A DNA stretch of 64,000 nt. It comes from Terana coerulea (taxonomy: Eukaryota; Basidiomycota; Agaricomycetes; Polyporales; Phanerochaetaceae). This document shows, piece by piece, positions 10,712 to 20,819 of the stretch. Position numbers and translations under genes: made by a program. The stretch lies in contig JAKOGH010000005.1 in assembly GCA_024811115.1 (NCBI GenBank), positions 1 through 64,000 of the forward strand. Direction: 5' to 3'. The notes below the pieces were generated by a model. It saw nothing but the letters and a program-made list of their open reading frames with translations, was not told the DNA's origin and made no database searches. Within the stretch, counting starts at the first letter, position 1. Each line of letters opens with the position of its first letter.

Positions 10712-11117
10712 CGTTGCCACCTAAGATTCTACACCAGAGACTTGAATCTGCAGCTGCTTCGTGAGAGTGAGTGAACTGGGGCTACCTCAAGTGAACCAGC
10801 TACTCCGGCCTGGTGGACGAAAAGATCCACTTTCACTATGTTGAATCATCAGAGGCTGTGTAGAGGGTGACGGTAAACTTCGTTACAGTACCTAGTTCTG
10901 TTCTGCAATTTGCGAGAGTGTGAGTCTGCTGGCTGGTGGTGTGTGTGAGGTGGTGGGACGCGAGAAGCTGCTTGGTACTAGTCAAGCGCTCGATATTCTG
11001 GACAAGTCATCAACAAGTCATCCGGCGATTCCGTCAGCATCTTCAAGTCATCTTCACCCGCAACCTGGCACTGCGTACGTCGCACCGACCCCACTCTACA
11101 TTTCCCACTTTTGTGCC
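10712..11117. other. Divergent upstream region of the F-box and AP-3 mu genes
   Basis: About 400 bp between two divergent starts. No clear TATA box or other motif was recognised. Confidence 0.4.
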
Positions 11118-12911
11118 ATGGCGATAGACGGTCTTATTATATTGGACGCATCTGGGTGAGTAGCACCCGTCGAGGGTTACGTTGACTCGCTGAACATGAC
11201 ATCTAGACGAGCAATCATACAGTCTGGATTCCGCGCAAGTAGTCCAGCGTACCCGCTGCTTCATATTGAAGCTTTGAATACCGCACTAGCCAAGGCCTCA
11301 AGACCCAGCGACGTCGATCCTGTACTCTACGTACAGAGTTTGGAACTGGATACACCCAGTGCATGCTGCCATGTGAAGCACGGGGATTTGAGGGTTCTGT
11401 GTCCTGTTAGCGGAGACAGTACGTTTTCATTTACATTACTTGACGGCTCACTTCTCCTTACACACTACTTCTAGTGGACCCTCTCTATGTGTTTGCATTC
11501 CTGCAAGCGTTCGTGAATATCCTTCGTGAATACTTTGGCCAGATATCTGCCGAAACTCTGAAGGACAACTTTGACGTGGTGTATCAGGTACGTTGTATCG
11601 CAACTTCACGCCGCATAGGCCAAAATGGCTTTCTTAGCTTCTGGAGGAAACCTTGGACGCTAGCGGACATCCTTCGACGACGTACCCCAACGCACTGCGT
11701 GACATTGTCCTTCCACCCTCTTTACTTCAGAAGATGCTCTCAGTAGCAGGAGTTACCGGTCTCGCGAACCCCTCATCCAACTCCCATCCATTTGCGTCCC
11801 CAATACCCTGGAGAAAGACTGGCGTGCGCTACAATAACAATGAAATATTCTTTGATATCCTGGAAGACCTTCGAGCCATAGTGAACAAGTGAGTTCGCCT
11901 TCGGTCAGTCGTCGCTCGGGGATTGCACTTCTATGCATCGGGCTTACTAAGAATGTGGCCGCTAGGAACGGTGTTGCCTCTATGAGTCAAGTCTGGGGAA
12001 CAGTGTCTTCAAATTGCAGGCTGTCAGGTTAGCCTTACCAAGTTCAACGTTCGTTTCCCACCGGCGTCGACGCTAAAAATGCAATCAGGAACTCCTGATG
12101 TTCTCCTTTCGTTCGCAAACTCCCAGAATCTCACGGATTGCTCGTTCCATCCATGTGTTCGGTAAGAACGACGAATGAAAGTCGGCCCCTTTACCCTAAC
12201 TGACCTACGCCTGCTGCGCAGCCTACAGCGATGGACCCGCGATAAGCATTTGTCATTCGTGCCTCCGGACGGACAGTTCACTTTAATGAACTACCGATAC
12301 CAACCAGCCGGGATGCATCCAGTCGCAGTCCCGTTCGCTATGAAAGCCTCCGTGACTATTGATGAAAGTCGAGGTTCGCACTCTGATTTTTGAATTGTGT
12401 GAAACGGCTCAGACGGTTGTGTAGGCACGTTCGAGGTGACTTTGTCTTCTCGTTTGACTACACGCACCATCGAGAAGATGACGGTAGAATGGTACCTCGG
12501 CGATGGTGCTTCTGGGGCGAGCTGCACGGCGTCGAACGCTTCGTCGTGGACCTTCGATCCCCGAGCACGGGTGTGTTCTTTCGGTGTATGTTGCGCGACT
12601 GTGACTCATGAGTTGGTCAGACATTGCATTGGGAAATGAAGAACGTTTCGCCGTCGGCCAACTTTACTCTACGCGGCAACTTCAACTCGACGTCAGTCCC
12701 GCTGCCCCTCCCACGGTGCATTGATGCTAACCCCGAGATTACCAGGGAGAAGACCCCCAGGCCGTCGCGTGTCTTCAAGACGAAGTTCGAAGTTCTGCAG
12801 CATAGCTTCTCTTCTCTAAAGGTCGACCAGCTAAAATTGTCGGGAGAACTCTACAAGCCGTACAAGGGTGTCCGGGGGCGTTCCATGGGTGATGTTGAAT
12901 GGAGATGGTAA
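11118..12911 (+). CDS. APM3: AP-3 complex subunit mu (mu3 adaptin)
   Basis: Medium subunit of the AP-3 clathrin-adaptor complex, which sorts cargo from Golgi/endosome to the vacuole. Nine exons close in phase: 11118-11155, 11207-11418, 11475-11587, 11638-11888, 11966-12027, 12089-12161, 12222-12373, 12425-12570, 12621-12911 (445 aa). The N-terminal longin-like part (MAIDGLIILDASGRAIIQSG, then DPLYVFAFLQ) leads through TGVRYNNNEIFFDI to the mu-homology domain, with SFHPCVR, LSFVPPDGQFTLMNYRY, SSLKVDQLKLSGE and YKPYKGVRG. The protein ends EWRW, as mu3 proteins do. This motif series separates it from mu1, mu2 and delta-COP. Confidence 0.95.
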
Positions 12912-13147
12912 TACAGACGGTGAGAGTACCTACAACAATGTACATTTTAAGAATGACATCCGCCTCCCCAAGGCGCGGGGATCTCCAGTGATAGCAGGGG
13001 CAGAGCCCGCACTCAATCAACATCAGGGGTGGCTGACCTTCCACGCCTTCTGTTCCTTAGATGTTTGCCCTGCCGATGCATTGGCCGACGAGAATCCCCG
13101 CTGAAGGCCGCCAAGGTTAGCGTACCGCCAAACATAGGTGAGGGCAA

Positions 13148-14333
13148 ATGGTTCGCGAACCCTCTCAGCCCTGCAGTACTGTCCCCGCTCTCTGTGACCT
13201 GGGAGCGCAGCGGCGCGATTACGTGCAAAGCAGAAACTCGGCCGCCCAAGAGCTGAGTCTGGACTGTGAGGGCTCGATCAGGAGACGGAAGACAAATGAC
13301 AGCGAGCTGCCGCAGCCTCTGGAGAGTAAGCCGCCCCGGCAATCGTGCCCTCAATTAAGGAACATGAGGTACGAGCTTCGCGGGAGAACTGGCCTCCGTT
13401 GTTGCTTCTGCCATTGCTTACCGGTACCTTTTCCAGAGTATGGTGGAATGTATCACACAGCGACGACGACGTTCGGGAGCTCTGAGCGCAGTCGAGCAAT
13501 ACCGCTGCTTGGTCTCGATGATCTCGCATACCGGTAGGGTTCGCGGGAGAGGTTTTACAGCGCCGTCCATTCGCTCATGTCAAGAATAACGTTATTGCGC
13601 AATCTTGGACGCTCGAGCCGGGCCCTCACCGTCCCGCATTCGATTTGTGACCTATGCATAACAGTCAGGAAAACACGTTCCACCCTTCTCCCTTGTATCT
13701 CGGGCGTGAGCGTTCTCTTAGCGGGTTTTATGAACTGAAATATGGCACACAGAGAACCGCTCTAGGAGCTCTAAAGCTCACAGATGTCATGGACTCCGCT
13801 CAGCCGACCGCGGCCTCGACGTTGGGATTCTCGATGGTGAAAGTCTTCCTCGAAAGAGCAGAGGCGAAGCACGGCATGCCGCTATGATCCAGTATCATTG
13901 TCTAAGTGCTGAGTTGCAATCGTGTGAGCTTGCTGTGGTATTAGGCTTCTCGACGCTAACTAGAAATCACAGGAGCGGAGTGGCTGTTTCGCATTGCCAC
14001 TGTCCTGCAGGCGGGGCTGGACTATTGCGACAACGGGACGCTCTTTCCCGTTCGCGTAGGCAGCGATGCCCGAGCCCTGCATGCGAGTGCCCTCGATATC
14101 CTCAACAACTCCCAGGTTCAGCTATTCCTCAAGTTGATATTCACCGCTCTCGAATCGTCCAATACTGCCGTCCACCCTCATCACCTATCATCAACCATAC
14201 CCACTGGCCATCGCCGCTCAGGACTCCGAGTCCGAGTCGCCGCGCCCGCTGGCGACGCTCATGCCAACCCCCTAACCCCTCCCCACGCGCACAACATTCT
14301 CCCAGCGCGCCGCAGTATACGCGTCTGCCCTTG
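13148..14333 (+). other. Coding-like region, gene structure unresolved
   Basis: Several plus-strand stretches look protein-like but lie in different frames. Examples are WNVSHSDDDVRELSAVEQ near 13450, FAHVKNNVIAQSWTLEPG near 13570, SLSGFYELKYGTQRTALGAL near 13720-13790, DSAQPTAASTLGFSMVKVF near 13800, and EWLFRIATVLQAGLDYCDNG near 13980-14040 followed by ASALDILNNSQVQLFLK. I could not join them with consistent introns and do not recognise a family. It may be one multi-exon gene, a decaying gene, or a gene affected by sequence errors. Confidence 0.35.
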
Positions 14334-14343
14334 ACATATAAAG
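14334..14343 (+). promoter_or_regulatory. TATA box of the desaturase gene
   Basis: ACATATAAAG lies about 95 bp upstream of the ATG at 14432, the usual place for a strongly expressed fungal gene. Confidence 0.55.
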
Positions 14344-14431
14344 CCCCGCCTGCTTTCCCCGAACATTGACTTGTGCCCTCTTTCTGGCTTCCCACGGCGC
14401 CGTGCCGAACCTAGACTACCTTTCCGCGCCG

Positions 14432-16094
14432 ATGACAATCACTTGCGGCGGCTGGGAGCACAAGCGCTGGATCAATCGAGGGGAGGCCGGCCCGGGGACC
14501 GGCGAGCGGGGGCGCAGGGCTCGACGCCGTCGTTCGTGCAGCGCCACCTGGCGTCGACCCCCATCCGCCCGCCGCTCACGGTGCGCAACTGGACGCAGGA
14601 AATAATCTGGTTCAACCTAATCGTGATTATTGCAACGCCCATACTCTCGATTTATGGCTTGTGCACGACGAGATTTACCGCACAGACGTTTGCATTCTGC
14701 GTGGCGTATTATTTGTTTAACATGCTTGGTGAGTGTGATCCCTGCATTTTCTTCAAAGTTGTTGCCAGGAGCTCTAACTATGGCTTGGCCGATAGGGATA
14801 ACAGCGGGTAAGCACCAACAGTTGGATAGTTGTACCACCGTTAACGATACGTCCAGGATACCACCGCCTCTGGTCGCACAGGTCATACAACGCCGCACCA
14901 CTGCTACAGCTCTTTCTCGCTGTCGCCGGTGCCGGCGCCGTGCAAGGCTCCATCATCTGGTGGTCTCGCAACCACCGCGCGCATCACCGGTACACGGACA
15001 CGGACCTCGACCCGTACGGCGCGCACCGCGGGCTGTGGCACGCGCACCTCGGCTGGATGCTCACGCAGCCGCGCGTGCGCCCGGGCCCGGCGGACACGCG
15101 CGACCTGCGGCAGAACCGCGTCGCGGCGTGGCAGCATCGCTGGTTCTTCCCGCTCGCGCTCGCGTTCGGGCTCTTCCTACCGGCCGCGCTGCCCGGGCTG
15201 CTCTGGGCGGACTGGCGCGGCGGCCTGTTCTTCGCGGGCTTCGCGCGCCTGACGTGCGTGCACCACGTACGTTTTTCTTCTCGCCCCGCGCAGGCATGCT
15301 TCTTGATGCTGACGGAAGAATGCGTTCTGCACAGTCGGTGTTCTGCGTGAACTCGCTCGCGCACTGGCTTGGGGCGACGACGTTCGACGACAAGCTCTCG
15401 CCGCGCGACCACCTGCTCACTGCGCTGCTCACGCTCGGCGAGGGCTACCATAACTTCCACCACCAGTTCCCGACGGACTACCGCAACGCGGTCAGGTGGT
15501 ACCAGTGGGACCCGACAAAGTGGTTCATCGCAGCGTGCGCGCGGCTTGGCGCGGCGACGCACCTGCGCGTCTTCCCGGACGTGGAGGTGCAGAAGAGCGC
15601 GCTGTCGATGAAGCTCAAGCAGCTGAAGCGCGAGCAGGACCGCTTTGAGAAGCCGAGCGGGGTGGATGAGTTGCCGGTTGTTGATTGGGAGGCATGTACG
15701 TTGCTCAAGCCGGGTTGTGTGGGATGGTTTTCTCATACTTCATCTGTAGACAGGCAACAGGCGAAAGAGAGACCACTAATCTTGATCGCTGGTCTTGTGC
15801 ATGACGTCGAGGATTTCATGGACCAACACCCGGGAGGCAGTAACATTCTTGAGGCGCATGCGGGTACAGATGCTACCAGTGCGTTCTTCGGGGGTGTCTA
15901 TGAGCACTCCAATGCGGCGCACAACGTGAGTGCCGCATCAACATCTTTGTTTGTGTGGAGGCTGATGTTTTCCTGGACGATAGATGCTTGCCACTATGCG
16001 AGTGGGTGCTCTTCATGGGGGCCTAGAGCAAGTGAGCCAAGAGTCCATACCGCCGTGGATGCGCCTGCGGATTGTTTCTGCAGAGCGACCGTAA
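14432..16094 (+). CDS. OLE1: Delta-9 (stearoyl-CoA) fatty-acid desaturase with C-terminal cytochrome b5 domain
   Basis: ER-membrane enzyme that inserts the first double bond into palmitoyl- and stearoyl-CoA. Exons: 14432-14728, 14796-14807 (12 nt), 14857-15266, 15335-15695, 15750-15925, 15984-16094. Three His boxes are intact: HRLWSH, HRAHH and HNFHH, with WWSRNHRAHHRYTDTDLDPY around the second. A fused cytochrome b5 domain follows (HDVEDFMDQHPGGSNIL, with the heme-ligand HPGG), as in yeast Ole1. Hydrophobic segments flank the His boxes. The N-terminus is uncertain: the first ATG after the TATA box is out of frame with TPIRPPLTVRNW, and one missing G in the run at 14508-14512 would join them. 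From 14600 on the model is firm. Confidence 0.92.
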
Positions 16095-16900
16095 CCTGCG
16101 CGGTCGTGCTTGAGAGAAGTGAGTTATGCTTCAGATGCGAGCAAGGGTCAAGTCAGCAAGCGGGTGTATCACTGGACCGACGTATCCTATTTATTGTCTA
16201 GGCTTTGCTACATCATCCTAGTACTCAATGGAAACTTGATGACGAATTCTGGCAGGTGTATGCTGACCTCCTAGGACCTCTCAAATGCCGAGGCCAATCG
16301 GTCTTCAGTGTGTTGTCTCAGGTACCAACCTTGATGGTGCCGCGGGGATGGACGGCGATCGTAGATTGCCCTGTTCGCTGACATTCACTTGTAGCAGAGA
16401 GCCTCGGAGCAAGAGCAGCCGTACGCTTGTTCTCGACGGCCTGGCCATGAGCAGAGCCAGCTTGTACCTTTAGCATGTAGCACGGGTGAGAAACGAGGAG
16501 AGGGGTGTGCCTGCACGGCGCCCGCGGGATCATACACATGTCCGTTTGATTTTGCGATGTAGTGTGCGGCTTGGGACCTGAAAACGGCCGTGCGAGGCGC
16601 TCTCGGGAAGCCAAACTCTGGCATACTCGGTGAGGTGATTCCTCCACGTCTGCGCTGTGGCCCACAACGTCTTGGCCAGAGACCGCCATCTCCTCAAGTC
16701 ACCGTCCACCGCCAGCCAAGCCGACCGGCCAGCGTCCAGCAACTAAGCGTGCGCAGCTCGGGCCTCCGTGGAACGCCTCGGCGTCCGACCCTCTCTTTCG
16801 GGTATAATCCATCTTCCAGTGCGCTCGCCGCCCCTCGCCCCGCGGTCGGTGTCGTCCCCTCCTCGGACTTGTTGCGACTCGGCCTCGAGACGACGGGAAC
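16095..16900. other. Intergenic, presumed promoter of the Zn2Cys6 factor
   Basis: Eight hundred bases between tandem genes. The last 150 bp are C-rich and pyrimidine-rich before the ATG at 16901, which is common in basidiomycete promoters. No gene was seen. Confidence 0.4.
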
Positions 16901-19900
16901 ATGTCTGCGTCCCAGGTCAACGGCGATCATCCCTCCGCCGCGGCCCCGACGCTGCAGCCACGTGTGAAGCAGAGCCGCACCCTCTCGCCAGGGCCCCCGG
17001 CTCGTCCGCAGACCCCCACGGCGCAGACTCCCGTCCACCGGCCCCGAAGCGTGCGCGCAAAGCTATTAACTGCGAGCCCTGCAGGAACAGCAAGCTCAAA
17101 TGTGACAGGTGTGTCTGGTAAGCGTACTCCAGGAGTCCGACTCTTACGCTTTCTGGCAGGAACCGGCCTTGCTCGTCGTGCGTCTTGCGGGGTAAGTCGA
17201 GGTTCACAGTGCCAACAAGACTTGCTTTGTGACTGAGGGACGTCGAACAGGGACAACATCTTCCTGTTACCAGAACCAGGACGAGGGCGGCAGCGCCGAA
17301 CAACAGTGAGTTCGTTGCTCTTTGTGGCACAGGATCTGCAAGCACGGCATCTTCTATGTGATTGACCCCGCCGTCATTCTACTTGGACACACTGCGTTCA
17401 ACAATTGCGTTGTCCGCATTGATCTCCGCGGTGATTGCTGTTTCATTGCCCGCGCAGCAGAGACAGGCTTAACAGCTCTCCGACGCCTATCAATCAAGTA
17501 GGGCAGCTCAGAGAGGCTGTTTGGCCTGTTGCAGGAGGTATTTCAGGGTCTGGCGCAGGAGTCAGAAGCAGGTTGTCCTGCAACAGTTTTTGAGCGGACG
17601 CCGTCTGTTGGCTGGACCTCTGTCGCGGGAGCTACTAAGCGCGCATCTTGTGTTCCATCGCAAGGTGCTTGGTAGTGTTGCTAGGACAAACAGTTCTACT
17701 CTAAATTCTCCGGCAACTGCATCTTAAGCTTATGCAGGTGCTGACTATCTTATTTGCCTATCAGACATGCCCGAATCGACCCTTCTGTCGAGCTTGCGCG
17801 CATTAGGCACTCTCTCAACCTCCTTGAAGCCCACGTAACCCAGTTCCCTGGGCCACCGCGCACTGGCCCGCCGCCGAACAATATACCCCCGTATATCTCG
17901 CCCCCGTCCATGAGCGGACCACGTAGTGCGCCGCCGCCAACGCCATTGCCACCTCGAAACGGCGTCACTAAAGAAATGCATGATCCGGACCGTGTGAGCT
18001 CGCCAGACGTCGACCTTAAGCCTCGCAGCGTCCCCGGCATGCTGGGCAACTCCGACTCTGGGGGCTTCTACGCTGGCCCGACCAGCGCGCTGTCCCACAT
18101 CCTCACAGTACGTATGCCCGTCTCCGTCAGGGGCCGGCCGATATTGACAGCGGTTGTCCAGGCTTCCCGCGACGACGAGCGGCACGAGCATGAAAGCTTC
18201 CAGGACAATCTGTCGTCTTCGCTGCGCGCCGCGTCGATGCAGGAGAACGCACTGCCGTACCAGAGCTACGACGACGACTTGATCTCGCTGCTCCCGCCGA
18301 TCCACACCGTCGACGGCCTCATCGACTACTACTTCGAGTACTGCAACTGGGTGTACCGCCATGTAAACCAGCCCGCGCTGCTGCGCGCGTGGGAGCCGCT
18401 TCAAGGGCGGGAACGGCGGCAACCGTGTTGTCCTCGCCACCGTCTGCATCCTGATGCTGCTCGCCGTAAGGTACCTCCCGAAGGGCCACGCCCTGCTCAC
18501 CAGCCTTCCAGGCTCTAGCGAAGAGCTCGAGGAGCGGTATTACGGTGTCATGCGCGATGCATTGCAAAGACACTTCAGGGATTTGCGGAGGGACGGCCTC
18601 GGCAAGGGATACACTCTTGACCTTGTCGAGCTTCTTCTCGTCCGTTCGCATTATCTCACATTTGCCAAAGAGGATCCTGAAGAGACCTGGGCCGTCAAAG
18701 GCGAGCTGATGAATATTGGGACCGCCATGGGTTTACACAAGGATCCTGGGCGAGAACCGGTTCAGCCGGGATGAGGCAGAGCGGAGGCGATGGGCGTGGT
18801 GGCATATCATTCTTCTTGAACGGTATGTTCGCCGCATTATCTACCTAGTGCGTTTGTTCATCAGAGTTGCAGTTGGCAAGCCTTCATGTTCGGACGACCC
18901 CTGGGAATCGCGACAAACCACTTTAATACCCGTCTACCCTCCTACTGCGACCCGGCGCTGGACAAGGCAGGCCGTCTATACCTTCCAAATATTGCATTAT
19001 TCAAGCTCGCATACACCCTCGGATTTATCATGAACGACGCGGTCTCTTTCGAGCCCGTTCCTTACTCCTCTGTTCAAGACAACGACCGCAGGCTGGCGAA
19101 ATGGTACGATGAGCTACCGGAAGAGCTCGACTTGGACGACTACAGGATCGCCCGCTCACTCGGCAGCCCTGTCACCTCCGTCCGGCGGCTGGGTGTGCAG
19201 AGCGTCATCATCCGCACCGCGTACCACCACATCCGCTTCACGCTGCACCGGCCGTACGCGTCGGTGCCGTCCTCGCTGAACATCGCGGTCAGCGCTGCGA
19301 GCCAGCTGATCACGCTCGTGGGGCAGACGCGGCCGGACTTCCTGTCGAACACGGCGCTCGCGGTGCCGGGGCACATGAACTGGGGCCCGTTCCACGTCTT
19401 CAGCGCGGCGATGTTCTTCTCCTTCCAGCTGCTCTCGCACCCGGACCAGCCCGCGGCGGCGCTCTTCCGCGAGAACATCCGCAAGGCGACGGCGTGCCTC
19501 GCGCAGAGCCGCTGGATGCCCGTCGCGGACAAGGCACTGACGATCCTGCAGGCGCTCGCGCCGCTGTACAGCGACGGCTTCGCGGCCGAGCCGCCGCTCG
19601 AGCAGAAGCGCAAGAAGGCGCAGGTGCTCACGCTCGTCAAGACGCTCGCGTTCCCGTACCAGGACGCGCCGCCCGCCCGCGGCGACTCGTCCGCCGGCTC
19701 GAGCCCCAGCGTCGGTGTCGTGGGCCCGCCGCCACCGCCGCCACCCCGCCCACACGAGCAGTCGCCTGGCGCATCGGCGTACTTTGCGGGCGCGCGCGAG
19801 CCGGCGCAGACGCAGCTGCCCGTGTCGTCTGTGCGCTGGTCGCCGACGCCCGTCCACGGTGTGCCGCACCAGGGGTACGAGGACCACCACCTGCCGCCGT

Positions 19901-20172
19901 CCCAGCCTGGTCCGTCTCAGCACCACCACGAGCACCATCAGGCGTCGCCCGTGAGCCATTATACGTCGGGTGTGAACTACAGCATGCCCCCGCCGGCAGT
20001 CCACGGCACGGGCGCGGTGTCCGAGTCGTTCTTCATGCAGCCGCCGGCCGAGGATGGGTCAATGTGGGGCGCGTCCGTTGGCTTCGGGCTGGGCGAGTGG
20101 GCGCAGTTCCTGGACGTCATGCAGCGGCCGATGTCTGACGGCAAGATGGTGCGGGACATGATCCCGAAGTGA
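16901..20172 (+). CDS. Zn2Cys6 transcription factor with fungal-specific TF domain
   Basis: Nuclear DNA-binding regulator. The binuclear cluster is spliced from three exons and reads CEPCRNSKLKC - DRNRPC - SSC - VLRGTTSSC, i.e. C-x2-C-x6-C-x5-C-x2-C-x8-C, preceded by basic KRARKAIN. A linker helix follows (ARIRHSLNLLEAHV). Then comes the fungal_trans domain with LVELLLVRSHYLTFAK, ERRRWAWWHIILLER and FMFGRPLGIATNHF, and a Pro/His-rich tail ending at 20172. Exons: 16901-17108, 17160-17191, 17251-17305, 17765-18107, 18162-18822, 18873-20172. Three frame breaks occur: a missing C near 17042, an extra C near 18396 and an extra C near 18757. Conservation on both sides of each argues for sequence error rather than decay. 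The target is unknown; it lies just downstream of the desaturase gene in the same orientation. Confidence 0.88.
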
Positions 20173-20819
20173 CCAATATAAAATTTGACCAAGAATCTTA
20201 CCTATACCATCCGCTCTTGCTTTGTTTATCCACAGATCCCTCTGCTGTACAAATCATCAACTCTGCTTTGCTGTTCTCAGTTGCAATATATTCTGAGCTT
20301 TGTGTCAATGTGCTATTCTATGCAGTGTTCGAGCGCAACATCAGACAGCGCTGTTCACTGAAGCCACGTCGTGTGCATGATAAATAATACCTGCCTAACA
20401 TCCAAGAATGCGCACACCGTCGGTCTCCTTCATCAGCCAGAATATCAGACATTCAGAGTAGAGGGCATACAACATAACTTGGGTGCAATACTAAGGTAAG
20501 GCATGGCCGTGAACAGCGCTCCCACGAGACATCGGTGACGATCTCGACATTCAGTGAGAGTGCGGGCTATGGTACAGCGTGCGTCCGCTCGACGCCCGTA
20601 CATACATATGCCAAATGGGTAGAACAAGAGTGGACGTCAAGCCCGGGCATGAAGAACGTTCAATATAAACAAGGGAAGAGTCATGCAAAAATGGGTGTGG
20701 ATGGGAGGATAGATAGGTGGAGGTGAAAGTGGTGGTTCATGAGGCGTAGATGCGAACATTGCGAGACGATATACACAGCGAAGATACAGAAGAGGCAAAC
20801 ATTGTCCGGGGGGAAGGGG
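20173..20819. other. Intergenic between convergent genes
   Basis: This holds the 3' regions of the Zn2Cys6 factor and the large coiled-coil gene. No other gene was seen. Confidence 0.5.

Noticed and set aside
14904..15736. Arg/Ala-rich minus-strand frames opposite the desaturase
   Set aside because: They mirror the GC-rich coding strand of a firmly identified gene and have no domain of their own.
19156..20138. Long minus- and plus-strand Arg/Ala-rich frames in the last exon of the Zn2Cys6 factor
   Set aside because: GC-rich third positions open shadow frames; the true frame is fixed by the conserved fungal TF domain.
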